A stretch of 64,000 nt of DNA, from assembly GCF_958979055.1 (NCBI RefSeq), contig NC_084891.1:29012001-29076000 (forward strand), in the 5' to 3' direction. Made by a program: the position numbers and the translations under genes. A model generated the notes under the pieces. It had not been told where the DNA came from, did no database searches, and saw only the letters and a program-made list of their open reading frames with translations. This document shows positions 12,626-23,800 of this stretch, piece after piece (positions within the stretch are counted from its first letter, which is position 1; each line of letters opens with the position of its first letter). This stretch comes from Alnus glutinosa. Lineage: Eukaryota > Streptophyta > Magnoliopsida > Fagales > Betulaceae.

Positions 12626-15600
12626 ATGGCGGCGAGTTCCGGAGGCTTCGCGGCTCAGTTCGATTTCAAGCTCGGCGGAGGAGGAGGACGACGGGGAGTC
12701 ATCGTCGGAGATGTCTGTCCGGCAGAGCGTGGTCTCGGATTGGAGGTGAGGAAGCGGTGGTGGTGGAGGAGGAGGGCGCGTGAGCGTGACCGAGTCGGAG
12801 GAGCGTGCCGGATCAGCTGCTGCTGTTCCGACCCGGCGGGCCCGATCCGGAGAGCCACCGGGTCGGTCAAGCGCGTGGAGCAGCGCGAGGAATGGCGGTT
12901 CGATCCCAAGAAAAGGCCTCACAGAGCCCGAATCCAAGCCTCCCCTTCAACGCCCTTCGCTTCTTCTCAGTACGTCTCCTATATGTGTGTGTGCGTGAGT
13001 CTTGTTCACTAGGTGCTTAAGTACTTGTTTGTAGAAGACTACTTGTGGCGATTAGTTTGTATAATTTTATTTTATTAATTTTTTTTTTTGGCATTTTGAT
13101 TTTGGTGCAGATCGCGCTTTGTCTCGAAACAAGAAAAGAAGTTCTACCCTCGCTGTACCCCGAGAAATTCGGGTCCGCAATCCCGTGACACGCCTCCGAG
13201 AAGAGGTAAATTAGGAATGCATTCATTGTCATGTTGGTTTATGATGTAATCTTGATGTTAGCTGCTTTAACAAACAATTGAAGATAACTAAGAAAGCTTG
13301 TGATGAAATTCCGTCTATGCTAAGATTTGAATTGATGGTACTTCATTGTAGACACTGGGATTGCGAATGAGAAGGAGTGGGGCATCAGCTTATTGAATGA
13401 TATTGTTAATGAGTCTGGTACTAATGAAGATGGGAGTACTTGGTATCGAGAAAGCGGGGAAGACTTGGGCGAAAATGGATACAGATGTAGGTGGACAAGG
13501 ATGGGTGGTCAATCGCATGATGGTTCCTCCAAGTGGAAAGAAACGGTATAAGTATCGTTCAATCATGTGATATTTCATGTATGATTGTATTGTTGACATG
13601 GAGTGAAGCTAAATGGAAGCAATTCTCTGTGAATATTACATGCCAATGAAAATTGCTTCTCATTTTTATTTCCTTCTTCAAATTCTTTTATATATGTATT
13701 ATTGTTATGTATATATACTAATTAATAAGCAATTGAGGAATTCAACTCACTCAATGACTGAATCTACCTTACTTATCAAAAAAAAAATGACTGAATCTAC
13801 CTCGCAAGTTTCTGTCCTTAAAAGTAACCGTTGAATTATGTTGTTGAATATCAACTAAATCCGGTTAGTAAGGTAAATAAAAAGCTACTTATAAGGAGGG
13901 AGAGTATGAGGAGGTTGTCCATTTCGTAGTATATATTTATTTCAGTTGATTTTCAAGGGTACATAAGCTCTTTGGGAATCTCATGGTGGAGTCTGATTTC
14001 AAAATTTCTATGCAAGGAGGGCATGATGTTGGTTCTATACTTCTATATGGTTAAGAGGGAAAAAGAATCAGCATATATGAATTGAAGTTTATATCACATT
14101 CCAGAGTATTTTTAGTAATGAGAAATTGAAAAAAAAAATTCTTTCAAGTAATGATCATCTAATTTGCAGGAATAATTTATAGGCGTGGGTCATATGTGTA
14201 GATTGGTGGCTATGAGAAACATCATGATTTTTTCTACCTTGATGATAAAAAATACATTGGAGAGTACTTCCCTAGAAGCAGGCTAAAGTGAAGCCTTTTT
14301 TGGAGTGTTATGTGATTACTGCACCCAAACAAATTTGAAGGACAGTTTTGTTGAAGTAACATTCTGCCACGAACAGATTCGGAAATTGTAAATGGTAGAT
14401 GACATTTTCTTTCTGTTGTTATGCCAATATTAATATGACAAAATGTGAAGTTAAAGCTATGAGTTAGCTTTATCATGGCCATTAAATCATCATTGTCAAA
14501 GCCTTGTCACAACCTATGGGTGCTATAGCCTCAAGCTATCCTCATATTAGTATATGGAAATGTATGAATGTTGTCATGGAGGGACAAAAATTTCATGAAA
14601 ACAGTAGAAATTAATGTTTACTCGGATTACTAGCACATTAAAAGGTCATGAAATTGGAAATTTAAGGTGAATAGTTGTATCATGTTCTTATGCTTTGAAA
14701 GATGAAAAACTTTGATATGACTAGTATATTTTTAACTCAGAACATGTCTCTCCATTAGGCTAGTTAACAAGTACTTTCATCTTCTACTAGTTATCTATGT
14801 TATTTTATGTCCAGATGCATTTGAGTTGCTGGATAAAATACTTAACGTCTTTTTCTGCAATTATTCCATAACATTGGAGTCTATTGAGTGATGTATCACT
14901 TTTCATAATTGTAGAGTCTATAATTAATCATCTGCCTTTCAGTGAACATATGACTTTTTTTTATAACCCCATTAAGTATCATCCCAGGTGGATGCATTTA
15001 ATTGGATTTATTGATCTCATTGACAGTGGTGGGAGAAAAGTGACTGGACCGGATTCAAAGAGCTAGGTACTTGCTGACCCTATCTTTGCTTGTCCAATTG
15101 GTTATTTCTATGGATCAATAGAGATATCTAGATAGTTTTTGATATTCTAGTGAAAATTTTAGGACAATTTTTTCTAAGGGCTATATACTGTTGAATTTAT
15201 AACGTACCAATCTGACTTAAATTGAGCTCCTGCCTGATAGTTATGAAGGGAAAGTTTGCACCTTTCAACCTCTGTATATAAAAATTGCTTTACTGGTTTA
15301 CGACTCCATCCAATTGAAATTTTCTATTCCTATTGGTACATTTTCATTTTCATTTTCCGCATTTCTAGTAATTTTGATTGGGACAAGTAGTCTCCAGTGA
15401 TTAATGGATTGCCATGTGGATGACATGTAATTCATGCCCAGTTATCCTGAAATCCAATAAGCATCTCAAGCTTTAGAAATATATAAGTACGAATCCAGTT
15501 ATCCCTTTCGCGTTTATTGTTTGTATGAAATATGTTGCCTATCAATCACTTTAGACATTTGTGCATGCGCATATTAATAAGATGCTATAATTTGACTGAG

Positions 15601-18600
15601 TTAAATGTCTTAAGCAATCCCATTGATTCTTTGTCCATTCATGCGTCCGGACTATGCACTACCATAGCAAATTCATCTATTATCTGAGGACATGCAATGA
15701 CAATTCTTCCCAGCATACTATATTACTGTTTGTGTAATTAAATCTAGAAACTGTCTCAGTACATTCAGTTTTCAATCTTTTGGCTAATTAATCTGAGTGT
15801 TTATATGTGCATTCATAAAGTTCTATTTTCTTGTAGGTGTGGAGAAATCTGGTAGAAATGCTGAAGGGGATTCATGGTGGGAAACATGGCAGGAAACTCT
15901 TCATCAAGATGAATGGAGGTCTTTATCATTATCTTCCTGTCCGTATAAAAAAAGTTTGCAAACTGAAAAATGTAGTCACTTTCCTGTTTGTGCCACTTTA
16001 ATTGATATGACAAGTCAATAATTTTGGATTCTGGCATTGTAGCAATTTAGCAAGGATAGAGAGGAGCGCACAGAAACAAGCAAAATCTGGCACTGAAAAT
16101 GCTGGATGGTATGAGAAGTGGTAAGCTAATGTATTTCAATGCACAATAATGGCATTTTGTGTGCATTGGTTATGCTTTTGAGCAACAATGAAGTGTTGTA
16201 TATCCATAATATATTGATGATACATCCAATCTGAATACAGGTGGGAGAAATACGATGCTAAAGGCTGGACTGAGAAAGGGGCACATAAATATGGTAGACT
16301 GAATGAACAGTCCTGGTGGGAGAAGTGGGGAGAGCATTATGATGGAAGAGGATCTGTTCTCAAATGGTTTCTTTAATCATCCTTTGATTTTACTTTGAAC
16401 TTAAATGTGCTTTGAGCAAATGGCTTCTTCTCTGGATGCTAGTGTATTTCGTATGTTCATTAGTTTGACTGTGCAAGTCAAAATTCAGATTTTGCCTGTG
16501 ATCACGACATATGAGATATTTTTTTTTTTTGCTTTATTTATGATACTGAGTAACACATGAAAAAAAGAAAGAAAGAAAATTTGTTACGAGGTTCCAGAAT
16601 TTCATATTTCAAAAAAAAAAATGTGGCATAGTTGATCGTGATAGATGTGGAGGCACCGTACATTTGTATAAAAATAATTTTCTCCCATTCAGTAATATAT
16701 GAACTACGGGTATAAATGATATGAAGACCTTGTTTTGTGTAGAAATTTTAAGGGAGGATAATTGAAGATTGAAGTAGTATTTTCCATTGCTTTATTTGAA
16801 ACTATGTGTTGGGAAGAATTGACAAATTACACAAAATTTTGGCTTTTTCTTTGTCTGGACATGTGTTTAATACATTTAGAGCCTCCTAGTTGACTCTCCC
16901 TCTCTCTCGTAAACCTCATCAGGACGGATAAATGGGCTGAGACTGAACTTGGCACCAAATGGGGAGACAAGTGGGAAGAGAAGTTCTTTGTTGGCATAGG
17001 TTCACGGCAAGGGGAGACATGGCATGCATCTCCCAGTGGTGACCGTATGTCTAATCCTTGTATTCTTTAGTGATAGTGTTTATTTTACATATAATATCTG
17101 CCTGGTAAAAATTTATCATTAAATGTTTTGGGCCATCCAACATATATATCCTTAGAAATTATTTTGGATTTTATTTTGAAGTAGAGTAATGTTACTTTTC
17201 ACACCCATTTCACACCGGCTGATTTGACATGTTTTAAGTGGCTTCTCATGTCAGTCATTTAAAAAAAAATCGAAAGAAAAGCCATTTAAATCACACCATG
17301 TCAGCCGGTGTGAAGAGTAGTATTAGTCTTTGAAGTAACCAATATCCTTTTCTTTTGATTCCTTGAGATTTGTACAGGTTTCCTTTTTTGCTTGCAGTTT
17401 ATATTATATAATATTTATTCCCAGTAACTTCTTAGGACCCACCAGAGGTACCCTGGAAATATCTTTGACAAAAAATGTCTAGTGGAAGGATTTTGACATA
17501 TCTTTAGGCTTTCTGAAACTAAAACCCTTGCACTTTCTGGGAGAAAGACATGGGTGCTTAAATTTGAGTATTATTGATGAATTAACTGTTCACGCGAAGA
17601 AATATTTTGATAAAAAAAATTTAGTTCTACACGGAAATGCTCTCTAGGCACCATCTCTCCTGTGTGACTGTGCCAGTTTTCATGCCGATGCCTACACCAG
17701 AATACCTTTATTTATAGATGAAGAGAGCCAACTTGCAGAGTTATGTGTTGACATCCAACTTGGAGATGTGATAGGGTATTTATATTATTACTTATCAAAA
17801 AAAAATATAATACATATTGTTGACATTATTTTTGTTATTAAAATTTTGTGCAAAGTTTGACGGTTTTTTGATATAAAGGACTCATGAGTTGCATTGCTAG
17901 TCATTTATCTTAATGAGCCGGGCGTCATTGCTCATTTCTGTCTCTCTTTTCTATAGTTACGTCAATGAAATTCAAGTTATGAATTCTATTATTTTCTTCG
18001 TTTCTGTGGTGAATGTTTATGAACATGATTTGATAATATGCTCAACTGGTTGACCACCCTTAGAAAACATGACAAACTAAATGTCAGGATTCTTTCATGG
18101 TTTGAAGGCGGCCTCAATTACTGTTGCCTAGGATTTGTAAACAAGTCTTTTTCATGTCCAGTGATTGAGGTGTTCATGTTTGGTTTTACTTGTATAACTT
18201 AGGATTGTATGGTGTACATAAGAATTCATCATTTTTTCCCTCTTTTTCAGGTTGGTCGAGAACATGGGGGGAAGAACACTTTGGAAATGGGTATGGAGAC
18301 ATCTCACTCTTAAACCGCTTTATGAATGCAGCAAAGCTTCTCTCATGATAGCTAGCAGTTTTGCAATGATTTGTCTCTTTTTCTTTTTTTGAATATAACC
18401 GGCTTTAAATTATTCTCAAATTTAAATGCATCTGAATGTAATTGTTAAATCTTAGTTCTTTTACCTTTCATGCATTAGTGAAGTTGCATTTTAGAGTTGT
18501 AGGAAGTCCTTTGTCCATGGTTGTTTTCTGCGTGCCGTATTTGATACTAATACGGCTTTTTCCTGTGCCAGCAAAGTGCATAAATACGGGAAGAGCACAA

Positions 18601-19430
18601 CAGGTGAAAGCTGGGATATTGTTGTGGACGAGGAAACCTATTATGAGTAAGAAGAATACTACTCTTCTTAACCATCAAAGTTGGCTGTTTATTCATTAGT
18701 GTAACGTTGAATAGAAATGCTATATACCACTCATTTATCCCACTTTGCTGATGCGACACTAACAAGCAGTTCTTAGATCGGCTATTGTTAAAAAAAATTA
18801 TACATATATTTAAGGATTAATATTGCCACAAGCAAAATTGGATAAAAGTGAAATAAAAGTGTGGTTTCTAGTATGAGTCATGCTAGAAAACATACTTGAC
18901 ATGGCAGAGTAAATTAACTCATTATTTTTAACTAGAACTTATTCAAAGGTTGATTAGCAGTCTCGCATCAGCAGGGTGAGATAATGGTAGGATAAAAGTG
19001 TAATTTTTAGAGTAATGCTGCAAACTATACCTCCATCCCATTGAATTGATGTGGCAATACCCATTAGTCTTTAGATCATCTCTTGTTAAAATAAAGAACT
19101 GATAAGCACTACCACAGCAATCCAGTGGAATAAGGGTGTAGTATGTAGCATTACTCTTAATCTTATAGTAAGTTAAATGCGTGTAGTTGACAGAATATGG
19201 AGGATCTTAGTAGAAAAAAATGGCTTTATAATTTAAATTTGATGAACTCCAACTTTTGATGAAGGGCTGAACCACATTATAGTTGGGCGGATGTCGTGGG
19301 TGACTCGAGCCAGTTGCTTTCAATTAACCCTCGGGAGAGGCCACCTGGTATTTACCCAAATATAGACTTTGGGTCATCTCCACCACCTCCACCTGATGAC
19401 TCATCAGAAGAATTGCCTCCTTCACAATGA
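12626..19430 (+). CDS. ESV1: EARLY STARVATION 1, tryptophan-rich starch-binding protein
   Basis: Eleven exons join in phase to 453 residues: 12626-12969, 13111-13205, 13352-13545, 15027-15066, 15837-15918, 16043-16120, 16241-16366, 16923-17044, 18251-18290, 18572-18646 and 19265-19430. The N-terminus (MAASSGGFAAQFDF) and the basic, Ser-rich region after it fit a plastid transit peptide. Residues from about 175 to 405 form the tryptophan-rich domain with repeats such as WWEKWGEHYDGRG, WWETWQE and WSRTWGEEHFG. The tail is proline-rich (SPPPPPDDSSEELPPSQ). In Arabidopsis ESV1 binds glucan helices in the chloroplast and limits premature starch breakdown at night. The proline tail and the moderate length favour ESV1 over the longer paralogue LESV. 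Exon 1 is GC-rich and open in other frames, but only this frame splices correctly into exon 2. Confidence 0.92.
13754..13801 (+). mobile_element. Tiny retroinsertion flanked by a 15-bp target duplication
   Basis: ATGACTGAATCTACC occurs at 13754-13768 and, identically, at 13787-13801. Between the copies is only TTACTTATC plus an A run (18 bases). TTACTTATCAAAA is the 3' end seen in LINE tails elsewhere in the window. This is the expected product of an extremely 5'-truncated LINE-mediated insertion. It lies in intron 3 of ESV1. Confidence 0.75.
17184..17328. mobile_element. Mutator-like MITE with 9-bp target duplication
   Basis: The 145-base element starts GAGTAATGTTACTTTTCACACC and ends in its imperfect reverse complement. 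It is bordered by identical 9-base direct repeats TTTGAAGTA at 17175-17183 and 17329-17337. A 9-bp duplication is typical of Mutator-type transposition. It lies in intron 8 of ESV1. Confidence 0.8.
18712..19160. mobile_element. Cluster of MITE relics in the last ESV1 intron
   Basis: At least two elements sit side by side. The second (about 19012-19156) starts GAGTAATGCTGCAAACTATACC and ends in a close reverse complement, giving a clear terminal inverted repeat. The first (about 18712-19010) has ends of the GAAATGCTATATACC and GTAATTTTTAGAG types and looks like one element broken by another. No transposase is encoded. Confidence 0.55.
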
Positions 19431-20868
19431 AGAGCCGAATTTTGGGCTCAGACTTTAGGTAGGTGGTTAGATCGATTCCAGTCCATTTATATTGGCTGAA
19501 ACTCTTGTAACAGAATATTGTGAGTTACACTTTTCAATTAATTCATTCTTTTGATTGTTATTGCTTCCGTGTCTTCCATTTCAGACCCTGATTACATTTT
19601 GGATATTATTTACTTTGTGATCAAGTCTTGGTAACAATAATACGTTGTGTTAAAAGTATCTGGCCACTGCTATGCTCCTTGAGCAGTCTCCCAAGACCCA
19701 AGTCTTCTTACTTGGTATTCTTACTCTCTTTCGCATTTTACTTTTAAGGACAGTTTTTCTCTTAATTGAATTGGAAAAATTCTTCTAATTTGGAATAGGA
19801 TCTTCTTTATTTCACTTGAAATGGAGGGAAGTCATGATTTTATGTTGTATTAATGGTATAGATGATGCCATGTGATAATATGTTGGCACAACTATTTAAA
19901 TCATTTATACTGTTAAAATACAATATCATTAAATTTGACAATGAAATGGCTCCGTGATATTTGTTCCTTGAATTCAGTTTATTAAACTAACATGTCTTTA
20001 AAGCCTGTAGTTTTCACATGATATATATTTTAACTTTACAGGCTGGGTTGGAGGAAACTAACAGCAACCGTCTGCAACCAATGACTTAAGCAAATGAGAA
20101 CATGTTTAGTTAAATCATTTGTGGTAAATATAATATCGATTTGAACACTAGTTGAAAAAGGTTACTGCAAGAACATCAACATACACAAAACTAAATCATA
20201 CGGTTGTCAAGTATATTGAACTGTAAACCATGATAATCTCATCCAAAAATACTCAAAACGTTATTTTTCAGTTAGTTTACAGCCGCCATCTATCACTATT
20301 GCTATCTTCTGACATGATTCTAACATAAATCAGTTGATTGCAAGAAATCAACAGCCTAGCAGGAGAGATGAAATTTCCGTCACCTAAAAAGATGTAAGAC
20401 CAACATAGGAAAAAAGAAGAAAAAAAAGGCGTAAAATTACATCAGCTGTTTCTTTTTGGGTGCGAAAGACATGCGTAAACAACGATTTCTTGGTAAAAGC
20501 AAAGAGCAGTTCAATATTTGGGTCTTGGTTCCAGCACCCATTCGCCCGTCTCTCACATCTTCCTCATACCCCTACTTGCTGAGCTTAACTGCATATACAC
20601 TGAAAGGTCACATACGTCTCCATATTCAACACTTGAGATCCATTCAACCCCACGACTTTCAATGTAGGGCGTTACTGAAGGTAAAATTTTATATAACAGC
20701 TCCTTGTCATGAACCCAACATTGTGGCGCTGTTCACAAAGGTGGGCTACCACTTTTCTCTTTTGCAATGGTTCTATATACAGGAAGACCCTACATTGATG
20801 CAAATTGTTGAAGAGGATGCAAGGAGGGCAGCAAAAATTTATGGAAGAATCGGTTACGAACAGCTTTG
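19431..20868. other. Convergent 3' spacer between ESV1 and the O-fucosyltransferase gene
   Basis: Both genes point into this 1.4-kb stretch, so it must hold both 3' UTRs and terminators. A 138-codon open frame on the plus strand at 20456-20872 runs into the 3' end of the opposite gene, begins at a non-ATG codon and has no recognisable family. I treat it as chance. Nothing else stands out. Confidence 0.65.
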
Positions 20869-23800
20869 TTAGTCTGAAAGCATCTCTTCCAACTCGGGAT
20901 CATCAGAGATTGCTCCATCATAATCCAAACCAGTTCCATTGAAGAGACCTCTCTCGAAGAGCTCATTCTGATCTTCACCATAGTCCTCAGACCATTCTGG
21001 CTCTTCGTCAACATTTTGATCATCAATTACAACATCTTTTCTAGTGGCATCATAACCCTTGCCAAATTTTCTAGGTCCTGAATCTTTCTTTGCCTTGGCC
21101 TCAGAAGCTTCACATATGCAAGTAGATGGGTTCTCGTGAAACTCACCCCTGCCTGGCCTCACTTCATTTGGCTCCCCCATGAAACCTCTCTGAAAAGTAC
21201 GAACCCTAGAGGCAAATGCTTCCCAAGTCATGTTGCTTCTGCTTAAGAATAACCGATATAGTTTTTTGGCATTTGGACGAATGGTAGGTTTGTGTCCAAA
21301 ATATCTCCTGCGAGAACGAAACACTTGCAAGTTAGCAGGTACATGAAACAAGAAATTAAACAGAAGGCCCCCGCTGGGGGCTTTTGGGGGGGGGGGGGGG
21401 GGGGGGGGTGTTGGGAGGATAAAAAGATATAAGCCATACCTTCGTCCAGCTAATATTTTAGCCATATTACCATTGTTGTTCGTAACAAATACATCACTTT
21501 CATCACAAACTATGAAGTCAAGTGCAGCCATGCGAGAAGAAAACGAAGAAAATGGTTCCAACTCCTCCTTTGTGGCTATAGTCTCTTTTGAATAGAAATT
21601 TGGGAACAGTGCTTTCAGGGGTGCTAATGTCTCTTCCCCTCCATATACTTCCCCAGACGCCACATAAATATGGACATCACTGCCATATCCCAGTGCTCTC
21701 AGCATCAGACCTACTTCTTCTGGTGTGAGTGGGCATTTTCCATGCCTCCTTTCCTTATCAGGATTGCTAATCTGCAAGTTAATCCAAAAAGTCTCAGACA
21801 TGCCTCAAACTCTGGATCAGTGTAAAATCCATGTAGTAGGAGCATAACTCAAAGGAACCCCTTCAAAGCAGATGCGTGTGTGTGTGTGTATATATATTAA
21901 CTGGTCTGAAACATGTGTGGGGAACTGTCATCTTTGTACCATCTTTTATCTTTAAAACACAGGCATAAGCAAGCACACATTTTCCTATGTTGGAAAGGCT
22001 GCTATCATATGCATAAGGCCTCAATCAAATTTTCAGGTTTTTCATTGTGTTTCTAAAACATGGAGGATTAGGTTTAGATTGGAGAAATTCTAGAGTAGAA
22101 TAATTGACCCTCACATGTAAAGTTTTCCACCTCCTTCGTATTCCAGCCAGATCTTTCCTTTCCTTTTCTCCACCACCATAATAGCATCCCGAGAATGCAA
22201 GCATATCAGGTTCAAACCTGTAACAAGAAAGATTTGGTCGCATAAAAAACTCTTATAATGTAAAACAGATTGCTTGCCCATTATAATGCAAATTATGCAA
22301 TGAAATTTGTTCTCCACAAAAAACAGACAAGGCCAATACGACCAATCCATAAACTAGGTGATAACCTGATTCTAGAATTCCACATCACTCCATATCATCA
22401 CAATTCAAATCATACACTCATATGCCTATGGTGTTTTTATAATCCAATTTTAAAGGAAATTGAGGAGTAAACCTTAAAGTACATATTCGTCAATATTTTG
22501 CATATTTGTGCACATGTTTGTGTTACAATATGAATATATCTGCATGCAAACATATGTAGACGCACCTTTGTGTGTGAGTGTGTGTGTGTGCAAATGACAA
22601 TCTACTTAATCAAGTGGTGACCATCAATGTGAAAGTTAGAACAAAGCTTCAAACCACGCTTGAACAATGGGGCTTAATAAAAATGATGCAAGAAATATAT
22701 GAGAACAAGGCAAGATAACATTGATTTCAACAAATAGGCAAAGGTAAATCATTTCTCTAATTAAACCATTAGTGATTCAAAGATCAACTAGACTACCTCA
22801 GGTGCAATGCAATATAGTGCTTGCTTTTCCTCCTCATTCGATGGACCAATTTTTTACCCATATCAAGAATTGGATCAGTAAATCTTAAGGCATGGTAGTT
22901 AACTCTACATCTCAACTTTTGCAAATCTGTGTCCAACTTGTTCGCTAGTCTGTAATCAAACTTGGTAAGCTGAACAGCCTGTCACAGAATAAAGAACAGT
23001 GAGTGTCCTTTCCTGGAATAGTCAGATACATATTCAAGGTAGAATATAAGAGTCCACACCACACAAAAAGCAACAGTGGGAAAATGTCAAAGCAAGGATG
23101 TTTTCTGAGCATGTCCAAATTTATATGTATGTAAACACAACTTAAATGGTCTAATCGCAAAAGAAAACTTCACAAATTAAGAAATAAAACATTTCAATAA
23201 TTGTGTAAATCAAAGAGATTAAGATGCAGTTTGATACATGCATATATGTGAAAAAAATATTACCAAGGCTGTTATTATTCTTTTTTAACCCTTTTTTTTT
23301 CTTTGGGTAAGGCATGCGGTATTTTACACATATATTCCTTAAAAAGAAAAATGGTATCCTTTTCATTTACTAAAACCCACAAAAAAAAAATGTCAATCCA
23401 AAAAAGTTGGAACCTCTAATTTAAACGGGCTAGTGAATTTTTGGATCCAGGGAGGGGGGAAAGATGAGGCTATCTGGTATCTCGAATTTCTATTAAGAAA
23501 AGCTTTGGTTAAGAATCGAATCAATTTTAAATAATAGATAAGCAAAAATACTTTGGGGTGTTATGCTCATGCATGTGATATTCAATGCTTTCCAAGTAAT
23601 AAATATCAATCACATTGACCAATAACATTCAAAATTAAGAAAAACAAAAGTATAATTCTTCAAAAGAGGATAATAGACAAAATTAAGAAAAGCAAAAGCA
23701 TAATTCTACAATTCAAAAGAGGATTTTCTAACAGAAAGGAGGGGGATAAAAATAAAGGCAATCAGAAGTGCTAGAGAAATGAAAACTTACATGCCTTTTC

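Noticed and set aside
12440..12937. 165-codon minus-strand frame across ESV1 exon 1
   Set aside because: It is a by-product of the GC-rich exon; the plus-strand frame splices in phase into a complete ESV1 protein.
20456..20872. 138-codon open frame on the plus strand
   Set aside because: It starts at a non-ATG codon, lies antisense to the 3' UTR and last codons of the O-fucosyltransferase gene, and resembles no family.
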